Shown here: positions 33,681 through 45,238 of the stretch, piece after piece
Layout: each line of letters opens with the position of its first letter
Numbering within the stretch: the stretch's first letter is position 1
From: an uncultured Candidatus Melainabacteria bacterium
GTDB taxonomy: Bacteria > Cyanobacteriota > Vampirovibrionia > Gastranaerophilales > Gastranaerophilaceae
Length of the DNA stretch: 64,000 nucleotides
Direction of reading: 5' to 3'
NCBI GenBank assembly: GCA_949902595.1
Contig: CATLDC010000002.1
Location: forward strand, 122,899-186,898
The notes under the pieces: model-generated
Databases searched by the model: none
Told to the model about the DNA's origin: nothing
What the model saw: the letters and a program-made list of their open reading frames with translations, nothing else
Translations under genes and position numbers: made by a program

Positions 33681-36600
33681 ATGTATATAAAGCAGCTGGA
33701 AGTTGATAACTTCAAATCGTTTGCAAACAAAGTAGAAATACCTATGCTCAAAGGGTTTACCACGATTTCCGGCCCGAACGGTTCCGGCAAAAGTAATATT
33801 ATAGACAGCATCCTGTTTGCTCTCGGGCTCTCAACCAGCCGGACTTTGCGCGCTGAAAAGCTTTTCCACCTCATATCCACCTACAACAAAAGAAACGAAG
33901 CTTTTGTAAAAGTGACCTTCGGAGAAACAGAAGACGGAGATTTTTCGGTTGCAAGAAGAATCCGCAAATCCTCTCAGGGCTTCAACAGTATTTATTACCT
34001 GGATGACAAGATTGCGACACTTTCTGATATCCATGCTAAGCTTGAAAAATACAACATTACACCGAACAGCTACAACGTAATGATGCAGGGCGATGTAATG
34101 AGTATCACAAACTGCACGCCGGGCGAGCGCAGAAAAATTATTGACGAAATAGCCGGGGTTGCAGACTTTGACCGCCGTATAGAACAGGCTACCAACGAAC
34201 TTGAAACTGTTGAAAAGCGGGTTGTAAACTCAACTCTGATTCTGAACGAAGTTAATACACGCCTTGAACAGCTGAACGAAGAACGCGAAGTTGCGCTTAA
34301 GTACCAAAAATTAAAAGACGAAAAATCAGGGCTTGAAAGCCAGATAAACACGGTTAAGTTTTTTGACCTGCGCAGAAACCTTGAAAAAGCGCATGAAAAT
34401 ATTTTAGAGTTCACTAAACGAAAAAAAGAGGAAGAACTTAAGTCCAAAGACCTTGAAGAACGTCTGAAACTTATCAAGGAAAAATATGACGAGATTTCTG
34501 CAACAATCAAGGAAAAAGGCGAGGCTCACCAGCTTGAATTAAAGCAAAAAGCAGAAGAAATCAAGGGCTCGATTTCGCGTAAAAATTCTTCAATAACGTT
34601 TGCTGACAAGCAGATTCAGGACAACCTCAAAACAATTGAGAACACCAAAAACGGGATTGAGGTTCAGGAAGGTAAAATCAAGGATTCTGAACTTAAAATC
34701 ACGCTCAAACAGGACGAAATCAAAGGGATTCAGAAGAATATTGACGAGCAGAAAGCAATACTCCACAAGATTCTGGAAGACATGTCAGGCTTGAACGAGA
34801 CTGCTGAAAAACATATCGAGAAGCGTAACGCTTTGAGAAAAGAGCTCGAGGATTTGCAGGACAAGGAAACAAAGCTTATCCAGAAGCAGGCGCCATTAGA
34901 GGCTGACCTTTCTACAAAGAAGAAGGCTGTTGAGGATGCGAAGGGAAAATTAACCGGGCTTGAGACTTTCAAGGCTAATTTTTCAGAGACAAAGGCTTCA
35001 AAGGAGCTTTTGATTGAGCAGTTGGGAAAAGAACTTGACGATTTCAAAATTATTCTTAAAAATACATTAAATGAGTATGATAAGACTAAAAACGAAATTA
35101 CAGACATGGACTATGACCTTCAGGCAGCGCGTAAGAAGATATACATGCTTGAAGCAGCTAAACAGGCAAGCGAGGATGCTAACCTTGGACGTGCGGTTGA
35201 TACAGTTGTAAACGCAAACATCCGTGGTGTGCACGCGCCGTTAATGAAGCTGGGTCAGGTCGATGAGGAGTACTCTACCGCAATGGAAATCGCGGTAGGC
35301 GGAAGAATGGCGCACATTGTTGTCGACGACGAGCATGTTGCTTCAACCTGTATTGAGCTTCTAAAATCCTCAAACGCAGGCCGCGCAACTTTTGTTCCTT
35401 TGAACAAGATTGTTAAGTGCCCGAGAAGCCTTAATCTTCCGAAAGAAAAGGGAGTTATTGATTTTGCTATCAACCTCATTGATTTTGATGACGAATATTT
35501 GAACGCTTTTTATTATGCCGTAGGCGAAACTCTTGTTGTTGAGGACAGAAGCGTTGCAAACAAGCTTATCGGAAAATACAGAATGGTGACATTATCCGGC
35601 GACCTTTTTGAAAAATCAGGTTCCATTACCGGCGGTGCGGTCAGAAAAACCGGTCTAAAATTCGCCCAGAACTCTGACAGCGAGCTTGACACATTTAGGG
35701 CAAGGCTAAAGGAGATGGAGTCAAAATACTCTGCGTTGATTTCAAAACGCTCAAGCTTGGAAGCTAAAATGGAAGACGTCAGAGGCAAGTATTCTTCTTC
35801 AACTACTGAATTTAACAAAGCGAAAATGGAGTTGTCGAATCTTGAGACAAGTTTTGAAAACACCCAGAAAAACATTGACGAGAAGCAGGAATTTATCAAA
35901 ACAACCGAGCCAGAGATTTCCGGCATAGAAAAGACTCTTGACAAGATTGAAGAAGAGCATATCGGGATTTCTGAAAAAATGACCGATGTTCAGACCTCGA
36001 TTTCAGAAGTTGAAAAACTTATGAACGACGCTGACTTGAAAGACCTGAAAGAAAAGACTGCTGGTGTTGAAGCCGAAATCAAGCGCTACGAGAAGAACAT
36101 GGCTGATGCCAACAATGAGATAGACGGGCTTCATCAGAGAATTGATTTTATCAAAACAACGATTAACACCCACAATGACACAATTTCCAGAACGCTTGGT
36201 GTAAACAGGGATTTGGCTCTTGACAAGGCTAAGTTTGCAGAAGAAATCAAGGGCTTGAATGAGCAGCTTGAGGTTCTGGAAGTCCAGATTAAAGAAATCA
36301 CAGACAAGCTTGGCGAGCTTTTGAAACAGCGCGACGACATTAACAAAGACCTTGTTGATATTGAGACCCAGAAGAATCTCAAGGCTTCTGACATTGAAAA
36401 GATTGCAGAACAAATTGAGTCATTCAAGGCAAGACGCCGTGAATTGGAGCCGCAGCTTGAAGAAACAAAGAATCTTTTGACTGAATCAGGTGTAAATATT
36501 AACGACCTGACTCCGGTTGAGATGTCAATCGAAGAAATTACAAACCGCATCCAAAGGCTTCAAAAACGAATGGATGAGCTTGGCGCGGTTAACATGAAAG

Positions 36601-37172
36601 CGTTAGAGGATTTTGAAAAGGTTTCAGCACGCCAGCAGGAATTGCAGGGTCAGATTGAGACATTGAGCCATGAGCGCGAGCAGATTTTAGAGCGAATGAA
36701 GGGTTATGAGGATTTGAAGAAAGAGACTTTCCTCAAGACTTATAACGTTATCAACGAAAACTTTAAGGACATTTTCCACAGGCTTTCTGACGGTGAAGGG
36801 ACATTGATTCTGGAGAACGAAGAGCGGCCGTTCGAAGGCGGGCTCGACATTGAGGCGCAGCCTCGAGACAAGAAGAAGCAGCGGCTTGCCGGCATGTCAG
36901 GCGGTGAGAAGGCTTTAACGGCTTTGTCTTTTGTGTTTGCTATCCAGAAATACATGCCTGCACCTTTCTACGCGTTTGACGAGGTTGACGCAAGTTTAGA
37001 CGGTATCAATGTTGAGAAGCTTGCCCACATTGTTCAGTCTCAGGCTGAGACAACCCAGTTTATTGTAGTAAGTCACAGAAAACCAATGATTGAATCAGCA
37101 AACCGCACAATCGGTGTTACGCAGAAAGAGAAAGGTATTTCAAAAGTGACAGGGGTTAAACTTCGTGACTAA
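33681..37172 (+). CDS. smc: Chromosome segregation protein SMC
   Basis: 1163 residues: N-terminal ATPase half with Walker A GPNGSGKSN (31-39), long coiled coil, hinge domain (about 505-660, GVHAPLMKLGQVDEEYSTAM), return coil, and C-terminal half with signature SGGEKALTAL and Walker B FYAFDEVDASLD. It forms the condensin ring that compacts and separates chromosomes with ScpA and ScpB, which are both encoded at 51893-53268 in this window. A 54-codon gene follows after 11 nt. Confidence 0.97.
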   Translation: MYIKQLEVDNFKSFANKVEIPMLKGFTTISGPNGSGKSNIIDSILFALGLSTSRTLRAEKLFHLISTYNKRNEAFVKVTFGETEDGDFSVARRIRKSSQGFNSIYYLDDKIATLSDIHAKLEKYNITPNSYNVMMQGDVMSITNCTPGERRKIIDEIAGVADFDRRIEQATNELETVEKRVVNSTLILNEVNTRLEQLNEEREVALKYQKLKDEKSGLESQINTVKFFDLRRNLEKAHENILEFTKRKKEEELKSKDLEERLKLIKEKYDEISATIKEKGEAHQLELKQKAEEIKGSISRKNSSITFADKQIQDNLKTIENTKNGIEVQEGKIKDSELKITLKQDEIKGIQKNIDEQKAILHKILEDMSGLNETAEKHIEKRNALRKELEDLQDKETKLIQKQAPLEADLSTKKKAVEDAKGKLTGLETFKANFSETKASKELLIEQLGKELDDFKIILKNTLNEYDKTKNEITDMDYDLQAARKKIYMLEAAKQASEDANLGRAVDTVVNANIRGVHAPLMKLGQVDEEYSTAMEIAVGGRMAHIVVDDEHVASTCIELLKSSNAGRATFVPLNKIVKCPRSLNLPKEKGVIDFAINLIDFDDEYLNAFYYAVGETLVVEDRSVANKLIGKYRMVTLSGDLFEKSGSITGGAVRKTGLKFAQNSDSELDTFRARLKEMESKYSALISKRSSLEAKMEDVRGKYSSSTTEFNKAKMELSNLETSFENTQKNIDEKQEFIKTTEPEISGIEKTLDKIEEEHIGISEKMTDVQTSISEVEKLMNDADLKDLKEKTAGVEAEIKRYEKNMADANNEIDGLHQRIDFIKTTINTHNDTISRTLGVNRDLALDKAKFAEEIKGLNEQLEVLEVQIKEITDKLGELLKQRDDINKDLVDIETQKNLKASDIEKIAEQIESFKARRRELEPQLEETKNLLTESGVNINDLTPVEMSIEEITNRIQRLQKRMDELGAVNMKALEDFEKVSARQQELQGQIETLSHEREQILERMKGYEDLKKETFLKTYNVINENFKDIFHRLSDGEGTLILENEERPFEGGLDIEAQPRDKKKQRLAGMSGGEKALTALSFVFAIQKYMPAPFYAFDEVDASLDGINVEKLAHIVQSQAETTQFIVVSHRKPMIESANRTIGVTQKEKGISKVTGVKLRD

Positions 37173-37183
37173 AGGATAAATAC

Positions 37184-38624
<1,441 letters not shown>

Positions 38625-38630
38625 TTAAAA

Positions 38631-38655
38631 AAAGAGAGGCATTGCCTCTCTTTTT
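38631..38655 (+). terminator. Rho-independent terminator of ahcY
   Basis: GAGAGGC and GCCTCTC with a 3-nt loop followed by eight T. Confidence 0.88.
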
Positions 38656-38711
38656 TTTGACAAAAAATATTTTTACGGGTTTTTTATAATAACAAAAGGA
38701 GTTATTATATA

Positions 38712-39617
38712 ATGCAAATTACACCAATACAAAAACAAAACTATTATAATCAGAGCTTTTCAGGTCAGATAAAAATCAAAGTTACAAAAACCATGCTGCA
38801 ATCAATGCTGGATAAGGGTTTAAGCAACACGGAAATAGCTAATGAGCTTAAGTGCAGCAGAAGTTCTGTTTCAAGGATTCTTAAGGATTATGAATTATCC
38901 CCTGTTTACGCTAGAAACATGAAAAGCGCAGCTCAGCAAATAAACAAGTATGTTGAAGAAGGGCTTTCTGTTAATGAAATTACAGAATTAACCGGATACG
39001 GCAGGACAAAAATCTATTCGTCACAAAAGAAATCACAAGGTGCCCTGCCTTTAAAATTAGCTATTGAAAAAACAACAACTCAGGTTATGGAAGAGCTCAA
39101 AAATGGTTTGAGCACTCAAGAAATAGCTGAGAAGCTTAATATTTCTAAAAGCTCTGTTCAGGATCATTACAAAAGAGCTGGATACAGAAGACCTCATGTA
39201 TTGAAAAAGAAGATTACACGGGAAGAGTTGGAAAATTTAATCAATCAGGGTAAGAGCGGGGGCGAAATTGCCAAAATTTTAGGCGTTTCTAAAAGCTATG
39301 TTTCAGCTTCAGCTAAGAGCTTTGGTCTGGAATCCGTCTCCAAAATGAACCGCAAAAAAATGGAAGCTTTAATCCAGCCTTACGTTGATGCCGGATACAA
39401 GTTGGAAGAAATCGCAGAAAAGCTTGGCAAAAAAGTCTCCACAGTTTATCACTACGTCAAGAATTACTCCCCAAAATCAACGCTTGAAGTACGTCAGGAA
39501 AACGTTAAGGAGCTTTTTAACAAGAATCTTTCAGATCAAGAGATTGCTGATATTCTCGGGGTCTCAAAACTGACTGTAAAAGATAAACGTTATAAATACG
39601 CCAAAAAATCAAAGTAG
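38712..39617 (+). CDS. Protein of six tandem helix-turn-helix motifs
   Basis: 301 residues. After a tag-like N-terminus (MQITPIQKQNYYNQSFSGQ) there are six successive HTH units of the resolvase/Hin type, near 33-57, 80-104, 127-155, 175-205, 223-250 and 266-292. Typical units: GLSNTEIANELKCSRSSVSR, GLSTQEIAEKLNISKSSVQD, NLSDQEIADILGVSKLTVKD. No catalytic or dimerisation domain is present. Such a string could read an extended or repeated DNA sequence; gene regulator or nucleoid protein are possible. AAGGAG lies upstream. It ends 46 nt before a sigma28 promoter. Confidence 0.82.
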   Translation: MQITPIQKQNYYNQSFSGQIKIKVTKTMLQSMLDKGLSNTEIANELKCSRSSVSRILKDYELSPVYARNMKSAAQQINKYVEEGLSVNEITELTGYGRTKIYSSQKKSQGALPLKLAIEKTTTQVMEELKNGLSTQEIAEKLNISKSSVQDHYKRAGYRRPHVLKKKITREELENLINQGKSGGEIAKILGVSKSYVSASAKSFGLESVSKMNRKKMEALIQPYVDAGYKLEEIAEKLGKKVSTVYHYVKNYSPKSTLEVRQENVKELFNKNLSDQEIADILGVSKLTVKDKRYKYAKKSK

Positions 39618-39662
39618 AATTATTTTGATTGTTAAATTTTGTAACGTTTTTGCTCTAATCCC

Positions 39663-39689
39663 TAAAGTTTTTTGAAATTATGCCGTAAA
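39663..39689 (+). promoter_or_regulatory. Sigma28 (FliA)-type promoter
   Basis: TAAAGTTT, 11 nt, GCCGTAAA, 31 nt before the ATG at 39721. Both boxes and spacing fit the flagellar sigma factor consensus (TAAAGTTT-N11-GCCGATAA). Confidence 0.8.
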
Positions 39690-39720
39690 CATTAATACAA
39701 AGTTAAACATCGGAGGGATT

Positions 39721-41289
39721 ATGGCAATTCAAGGCTCATTTAATTTAAACAACGCGCTCGATTCACAATCTTACGCGTACAAATGTTGGTACAACTACAA
39801 TTACGGCAATAACACAATGGGCATCTCATCAAAGGATATGAGTCAAATAACTCAGACCTGGAGCGGTGAGTTGAGCAACTGGAAAGCTACTGCTACAGAT
39901 GATGAGAATGCTTATGAGATAGAGGACGATGATTTCTCCAGAGCTGTTGATAAGGGTAAAGATAATGCTAAAGATGCAACAGGATATGACGGTGGTGGCA
40001 AGTTTGGGATGGGTGCTCGAGCAAGTGTTGATGCTCTTGCCGGAGGTGCTGGTGCCATGGCTATGTATACTGGTATAGGAACAAAAGTCGCAAATAAACT
40101 TGGAGAAAAAATCGGCGGAAAGCTTGTGAAAAATAGTGCTGAAATGGTTGTAGGCAATGCAGGAAAAGAAGCTGCAAAGAAAGCTACGGAAAAGGCTCTT
40201 GAAGAAGGTGCTACAAAAGAAGTCGCAAAAGCTGCCGGACAAAAAGCTGGTAAAGAAGCTGCTACCGAAAGTGCAAAAAAATCTGCCCAAAATGTAGGTT
40301 CCTGGTCTTTCGCGGCTCCACTTGCTTTTGCCGTTGGTACTATTTATCAAGCAAAAAAACCTAACAAAGACCAAAAAGAAGCTTGCGATGATTTGCAGGA
40401 CGAAATGAGAAACGCGCAGAACGCAACAATGGCTGCGCAGGCTGATATGGATGCCATGGGGGCAGAACTCATAGACTTATCTGATGAAGCTGCAATGTAT
40501 AACGATGAAGCTAATGAAAATATCGAAGAGCAAAAATCTGAATTTGATGTTTACAAAGCTAGCTACGAAGAGCTTATGGCAAAGGTTGAAGCTGGTGAAA
40601 CATTAACAGAAGATGAAAAAGCTTTGCTTAAGGAACTTATTCCGGTAATGCAGGAACTCGGTGTTACCATGGAAGAAATGACAGATGAAACAACCGATGT
40701 TGTGGGCGAAATCTTTGATGAAATGGGTACATATCAAGACGGCTATGATAATGCAGCAGAAACAGTTGCAGAAGTTCAGGGCTTGACAGATTTTGCTGAA
40801 AGTTTTGATGAAGCAACCAGGACAATGTGTTATGTAGAATCTGCTGCACAAGGATTAAATGCAGCGTCAGGTGGGCAAGCAGCTCTTAAAGCTGGAGCTG
40901 CAGCTGCTGGTTCTCTAGGCTTTAATGCCTGGGCCTGGGCTTGTGCTGCAATGGGAGCTGCAGGAGCTGCGATGAGCGGTCTTGGTGCTGTGCAACAATT
41001 CAAATGGGCAGGCGAAGTCGGAAATGAAATCGGCGAACGAGAAGTTGCACAAGAATTTAATGCAGCCACAAGTGATATTTATGACGAATCCATTGGCGAT
41101 TATGAGGGATACATGTCTAACGTTGAAGACTTAGAACTCGAAATCCCTGACGATATGGAAGCGCCGGAAGAAGTACCGGAAATTCCGGAAGGTGACGGCA
41201 AAGACGGAGCCCCTCAAGCAACCGGATTCGGTATCGCTGCCGGGGGTAATGACGACAAGAAAGAAAAACCTGAAAAGGAAAAACAGTAG
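39721..41289 (+). CDS. Unrecognised protein under sigma28, translocator- or effector-like build
   Basis: 522 residues, no signal peptide. N-terminal polar part (1-90), a Gly/Ala-rich hydrophobic stretch (95-120), Lys/Ala-rich helices (122-190), a hydrophobic helix (195-210), an acidic coiled coil (215-360), a long Ala/Gly hydrophobic segment (375-425, FNAWAWACAAMGAAGAAM), and an acidic Pro-rich tail. This order (coiled coils plus two hydrophobic regions, no Sec signal) recalls type III translocators and late flagellar substrates, but there is no sequence match I can name. CGGAGGGA precedes the ATG. The sigma28 promoter suggests expression with late flagellar genes. Confidence 0.8.
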   Translation: MAIQGSFNLNNALDSQSYAYKCWYNYNYGNNTMGISSKDMSQITQTWSGELSNWKATATDDENAYEIEDDDFSRAVDKGKDNAKDATGYDGGGKFGMGARASVDALAGGAGAMAMYTGIGTKVANKLGEKIGGKLVKNSAEMVVGNAGKEAAKKATEKALEEGATKEVAKAAGQKAGKEAATESAKKSAQNVGSWSFAAPLAFAVGTIYQAKKPNKDQKEACDDLQDEMRNAQNATMAAQADMDAMGAELIDLSDEAAMYNDEANENIEEQKSEFDVYKASYEELMAKVEAGETLTEDEKALLKELIPVMQELGVTMEEMTDETTDVVGEIFDEMGTYQDGYDNAAETVAEVQGLTDFAESFDEATRTMCYVESAAQGLNAASGGQAALKAGAAAAGSLGFNAWAWACAAMGAAGAAMSGLGAVQQFKWAGEVGNEIGEREVAQEFNAATSDIYDESIGDYEGYMSNVEDLELEIPDDMEAPEEVPEIPEGDGKDGAPQATGFGIAAGGNDDKKEKPEKEKQ

Positions 41290-41296
41290 CATTTAG

Positions 41297-41328
41297 TTCC
41301 CCTCTCCCACACCGGGGCGAGGAGTGAG
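41297..41328. repeat. GC-rich hairpin-like repeat between convergent genes
   Basis: CCCCTCTCCC and a GGGGCGAGG arm form an imperfect hairpin; it resembles the other GC-rich dispersed repeats but is more diverged. Confidence 0.4.
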
Positions 41329-41332
41329 CATC

Positions 41333-41899
41333 TTACCCTCTATATGCAACAAGGATTCCGCCGGGAACTTCCACTATCTCGTATTGAAACTCATCGTCAG
41401 CGTCCACCGCGTCGATAAAAGTCTGCACTTTTTCAGCATGGGAAGTGATATTGTCAGCAACAATCATAGCCTTATCCGTTAAATGCGGCTTTATAAGGTT
41501 GAAATATTCAACGTACTCACGTTTGTTCGCATCAATGAACACAAAATCGAATTTTTCGCTCGCGTCAAAAGATTTGATTATGTCACATGCAGAGCCTTGA
41601 AGCGGTCTTACAATATCAAAAACGCCGCAGGTCTTGAAATTCTCGATTGCGATACTCTGGCGCTTGTCGTAATACTCGATTGTCGTAAGTTTTCCGCCGG
41701 TTGTCTTCAATGCTTTTGCAAGCCAGAGCCCTGAATACCCGTTTGAGGTGCCGATTTCAAGCGCGCTTTTTGCGTTCATCATTTTTATAAACATGTTCAT
41801 CAAAACGCCCGTCTTACGCGGAATGTTCCAGAAATCTTTTTGAGTTTTCTCCAATTCTGCAAGAATTTTTGAGGTCGTTTCGTCCATTAAAATATCCAC
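41333..41899 (-). CDS. Class I O-methyltransferase (family 3)
   Basis: 188 residues. SAM-binding motif ALEIGTSNGYSGLWLAKAL, then LTTIEYYDKR, FDFVFIDANKREYVEYF and DNITSHAE, the pattern of catechol/caffeoyl-CoA-type O-methyltransferases (also TrmR-like tRNA enzymes). I start at GTG 41899, which has AAGGAG 6 nt upstream; an earlier TTG would overlap that site. It lies 10 nt after the beta-propeller gene. Substrate unknown. Confidence 0.86.
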   Translation of the reverse strand: MDILMDETTSKILAELEKTQKDFWNIPRKTGVLMNMFIKMMNAKSALEIGTSNGYSGLWLAKALKTTGGKLTTIEYYDKRQSIAIENFKTCGVFDIVRPLQGSACDIIKSFDASEKFDFVFIDANKREYVEYFNLIKPHLTDKAMIVADNITSHAEKVQTFIDAVDADDEFQYEIVEVPGGILVAYRG

Positions 41900-41909
41900 T
41901 TTTGACTCC

Positions 41910-43349
41910 TTAATCAAACATTTTTACTTTGTCAGTTATTACAACATCTTTTATTGGAACATTAAGTGCGTAGGTTTTTAGCAATTTGCCCTTTGCTAAA
42001 TCAATTATTGAATACTGATTGTTTTTCAAGTCTGTAACGACTGCGAGGTTTGTATCATCAATTCTATGGAATCCTGATGAAAAACCTTCTGTTCCAAGCT
42101 CAATATTCCCGACAACAGTGTCGCTGTCTGTGTTGATTCTTTGAATAACGTTGTTTTGAGCTCCGAGAACATAAAGAGTATTTCCATAAAGAAGCATTGA
42201 TGTTGGCTTATTTACAGTGGTGAATTCGTTTATTAAACCAAGAGTGTCATAGTCAATAATTGCAATACGACTTTTTGTTCTGCTTGAGATGTAAAGTTTA
42301 TTTTTTGTAAAAGCAAGCGAAGAAACATTCGGGAATCGCCCAATGTCTTTAAGTTCGTATTCTTTCTTGAGCTCTATTGCCCAAATTTCGTTTTTCAATT
42401 TATCTACATAGAATAATTTATCGTTGCTCAAAAGTAATTTTTCGCAGTACCCGTTAATCTTTATTTTTTGGATAAGTGACATTGAGTTCAAATCAAGCAC
42501 AAATATTGTTGATGCACTTGGAGATGTCACATAAGCCTTTTTGCCGGCTTCATCAATAAGAATTTCTTCCGGATTGGAAGGTAAGTTTACTTGTTTTATG
42601 AATCTGGAATCCGCAACTGAGACAACGTCAATAAACGGTCTGTCATAAGATGTTACGAGCAAAAATTTGCCGTTGTTTACAGCCTTAATATCAATAGGGA
42701 TTGATTTTTGTGCAAGCGAGTAAGCTGGCACAGCTTTTGCTGGTTCAACCACCTGAATATTTTTTGAGTAGTTTGTTGTTACATAAAGCACTTTGTTTTT
42801 GAGCTGGTTAATCAAATACTGCGGTGAAAAAGGTTCGCTCTTTGACAGAAATTCTTCAAACGAATCCTTGTTTTCCACCTTGATAACGTCCTCTGCCTTT
42901 GTATCGATTTTCAGGTTCCCGATAATGCCTTTAATGTTTTCGGGTATAATCAAACCGCTCGGAACAAGCATGTCTTGCGGAAGAAGCCCTGTTCTAACCT
43001 GTAGCGGCGGATTTGTCTGGTGAAGCACGGTTCTGTGGCCTTCGCCGTCAGATAGTACTTTCATCAAAACAAAGTCGTTATTGAATATCACAATATCCGG
43101 TTCCTGTTTCAAGTCCTGATTAGCAGGGTATGTTTCTTTTATTTTCAGGCTTGTGATATCTGAAAACAATGATGGATACAGAGGCAGATAGATTGTGTTT
43201 GAGGGGAAGATTATCACGCCGTCAAAACGGATATCAGCCTGCGGAATCTTATCTTTGATGTATGTTTGAACATCTGCAGGTATTTTTGCAGCAAATGCGC
43301 TGGTGCAGCTGATTAAAAGGATTCCCAACAATAACAAAAACTTACGCAA
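41910..43349 (-). CDS. Secreted beta-propeller (YVTN/NHL-like) protein
   Basis: 479 residues with a signal peptide (MRKFLLLLGILLISCTSAFA). The first 190 residues are a mixed domain; the rest is a seven-blade-type propeller with repeats such as VNNGKFLLVTSYDRPFIDVV, DEAGKKAYVTSPSASTIFVL, FTKNKLYISSRTKSRIAIID and YGNTLYVLGAQNNVIQRI. Such periplasmic propellers serve as protein-binding platforms. It is in a minus-strand run grpE-dnaJ-propeller-methyltransferase. Confidence 0.85.
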   Translation of the reverse strand: MRKFLLLLGILLISCTSAFAAKIPADVQTYIKDKIPQADIRFDGVIIFPSNTIYLPLYPSLFSDITSLKIKETYPANQDLKQEPDIVIFNNDFVLMKVLSDGEGHRTVLHQTNPPLQVRTGLLPQDMLVPSGLIIPENIKGIIGNLKIDTKAEDVIKVENKDSFEEFLSKSEPFSPQYLINQLKNKVLYVTTNYSKNIQVVEPAKAVPAYSLAQKSIPIDIKAVNNGKFLLVTSYDRPFIDVVSVADSRFIKQVNLPSNPEEILIDEAGKKAYVTSPSASTIFVLDLNSMSLIQKIKINGYCEKLLLSNDKLFYVDKLKNEIWAIELKKEYELKDIGRFPNVSSLAFTKNKLYISSRTKSRIAIIDYDTLGLINEFTTVNKPTSMLLYGNTLYVLGAQNNVIQRINTDSDTVVGNIELGTEGFSSGFHRIDDTNLAVVTDLKNNQYSIIDLAKGKLLKTYALNVPIKDVVITDKVKMFD

Positions 43350-43397
43350 TCTTTTTCTCCTCTTCCCCGTTTTTCTTTAATTCTACCACAAGTTTTG

Positions 43398-44522
43398 TTA
43401 TTTAAAAACACCTTTCAAGCGTTCTTTTACTGATTCCTTTGATTTTCTTCCTGCCTGAATTTCGTACAGTCTCTGGTAAAGCTGTTTTTCCTCGTTGGAA
43501 ATATGTGTTGGAGTCTTAACTCCGACCACAACCACGTGTTCGCCTCTCACAGACGGTTTTGAAAGATTCGGAACTCCAGCGTTTCTTAGTTTTACCGCCT
43601 CGCCATGCTGGATTCCGGCAGGAATTGAGACTTCTCGTTCTCCGTCAAGAGTCTTTATTGTAATTGTATCACCGAGAACAGCCTGCGCCGGTGTAATATC
43701 GAGTTTTGTATAAACATTTGCGCCGTCGCGTTTGTAATAGAGTGACGGTTTAACATGGATTACGATATATAAATCGCCTGCAACACCGCCGTTAATGCCG
43801 GCATCGCCTTCATGAGAGAGCCGCATTTTAGAGCCGTTGTCCACGCCGGCCGGAATTTTGACCTCGATTTTCTTTTCAACATTTTTTCTGCCTTCGCCGT
43901 GGCAATCAGGACAAGGGTCAGAAATAATTGTGCCTTTACCGTGGCAGTGAGGGCAGGTAACAATCTGGGTGAAGTGTCCGAGCACAGTTCTTGTTGTTTG
44001 CTGGATTCTTCCGGAGCCTCCGCAGGTCTGGCACATTTGAGGTTTTGCACCTTCTTTTGCGCCTGTGCCTTTGCAGGACTCGCAGGTTTCGAGGTGGTCG
44101 ATTTTGATTTCTTTTGTGAGTCCAAAGACAGCTTCTTCGAACTCGAGTTCAATATCAAGTCTCAAGTCGTCGCCGCGTTGAGGAGCATTAGGGTCCTGTC
44201 GTCTTGCGCCACCGAATCCGAACCCGCCGCCAAAGAACGAGTTAAATACCTCGTCCAAATCACCAAACCCGCCTGCAAAAGGTCCCTGGGTATTGAATCC
44301 GGCGTTCTTGAGTCCGTCTTCTCCGAACCTGTCGTATGTTGCGCGTTTATCGTCGTCCATCAGGGTTTCGTAGGCTTTGCCCAGTTCTTTGAATTTTGCT
44401 TCGGCTTCCGGTGCCTTATTAACATCGGGGTGCCACTTGCGCGCCATTTTTCTGAACGCGCTTTTTATCTCGTCTTTGCTGGCGTTGCGTTCAACGCCAA
44501 GTATTTCATAATAATCACTCAT
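43398..44522 (-). CDS. dnaJ: Chaperone protein DnaJ
   Basis: 374 residues: J domain (2-70) with HPD in [10 protein letters not shown], Gly/Phe region ([12 protein letters not shown]), zinc domain with four CxxCxGxG units ([32 protein letters not shown]), and C-terminal substrate domains. It delivers unfolded proteins to DnaK. grpE lies 24 nt upstream; dnaK is not in the window. Confidence 0.97.
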   Translation of the reverse strand: MSDYYEILGVERNASKDEIKSAFRKMARKWHPDVNKAPEAEAKFKELGKAYETLMDDDKRATYDRFGEDGLKNAGFNTQGPFAGGFGDLDEVFNSFFGGGFGFGGARRQDPNAPQRGDDLRLDIELEFEEAVFGLTKEIKIDHLETCESCKGTGAKEGAKPQMCQTCGGSGRIQQTTRTVLGHFTQIVTCPHCHGKGTIISDPCPDCHGEGRKNVEKKIEVKIPAGVDNGSKMRLSHEGDAGINGGVAGDLYIVIHVKPSLYYKRDGANVYTKLDITPAQAVLGDTITIKTLDGEREVSIPAGIQHGEAVKLRNAGVPNLSKPSVRGEHVVVVGVKTPTHISNEEKQLYQRLYEIQAGRKSKESVKERLKGVFK

Positions 44523-44546
44523 CGCTATTCTATTTCCTTGCTAAGT

Positions 44547-45128
44547 TTATTCTGCTGTGGCAACGTTTACAAGAGCAGGTCTCAAGACCTTGTCTCCAAG
44601 TTTATATCCCTTTTGTAGTTCTGCTATAATAGTATGTTCCGGTTTTTCAGAAGTTGGTGTTTGCATAACCGCTTCATGGAAATTAGGGTCAAATTCTTCA
44701 CCCTCTGCCTTAATAGTTTCCAGACCGGCTTTTGCAAGCACGTCTGTGAAGTTTTTGTATGCAAGATTGTAGCACTCCTTAACTTTTTCGCAGTCTTCAA
44801 CTGTTTCAATCGCCTTCATACCACGGTCAAAGTTATCAAGGACCTCAATAAGTTTTTTCAGGGTGTTTTCAGCGCCGTATTTAAGGAGCGCTTCTCTTTC
44901 CTGTTCCTGACGTTTTCTGTAGTTATCAAAATCAGCAGCGAGTCTTATGTACTGGTTATTAAGCTGGTTGTATTTTTCCTCAAGCGGATTCACAGCAGCT
45001 TCTTCAAGTTTTTCTTCTGCCTCGGCTTCGGTGTTTTCAGCCGCGAGTTTTTCTTCGTCTGATTTAACTTCTTGTTCTATATTTTCGTTAACGATTTCTT
45101 CGTTGTCCCCTTTGAATGGATTTTTCAT
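44547..45128 (-). CDS. grpE: Nucleotide exchange factor GrpE
   Basis: 193 residues: acidic low-complexity N-terminus (1-60), long helix (YNQLNNQYIRLAADFDNYRK), and the beta domain (EEFDPNFHEAVMQTPTSEKP; ILQKGYKLGDKVLRPALVNV-type ending). It exchanges ADP for ATP on DnaK. It is first in the grpE-dnaJ operon; no HrcA repressor gene or CIRCE element is visible upstream. Confidence 0.96.
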   Translation of the reverse strand: MKNPFKGDNEEIVNENIEQEVKSDEEKLAAENTEAEAEEKLEEAAVNPLEEKYNQLNNQYIRLAADFDNYRKRQEQEREALLKYGAENTLKKLIEVLDNFDRGMKAIETVEDCEKVKECYNLAYKNFTDVLAKAGLETIKAEGEEFDPNFHEAVMQTPTSEKPEHTIIAELQKGYKLGDKVLRPALVNVATAE

Positions 45129-45238
45129 GATTATCCCCCTTACTAATATTATATAAAATAATTATAAGGTATCAAATCCCACAAACAAGCAATATTTATT
45201 TTTTCTTAATATTTAGATATTTGGAATATAATTAGGGT

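Noticed and set aside
43812..44618. Long open frame (268 codons) antisense to dnaJ and grpE
   Set aside because: It lies wholly opposite two clear genes, is Cys/Phe-rich without any motif, and results from their codon bias.
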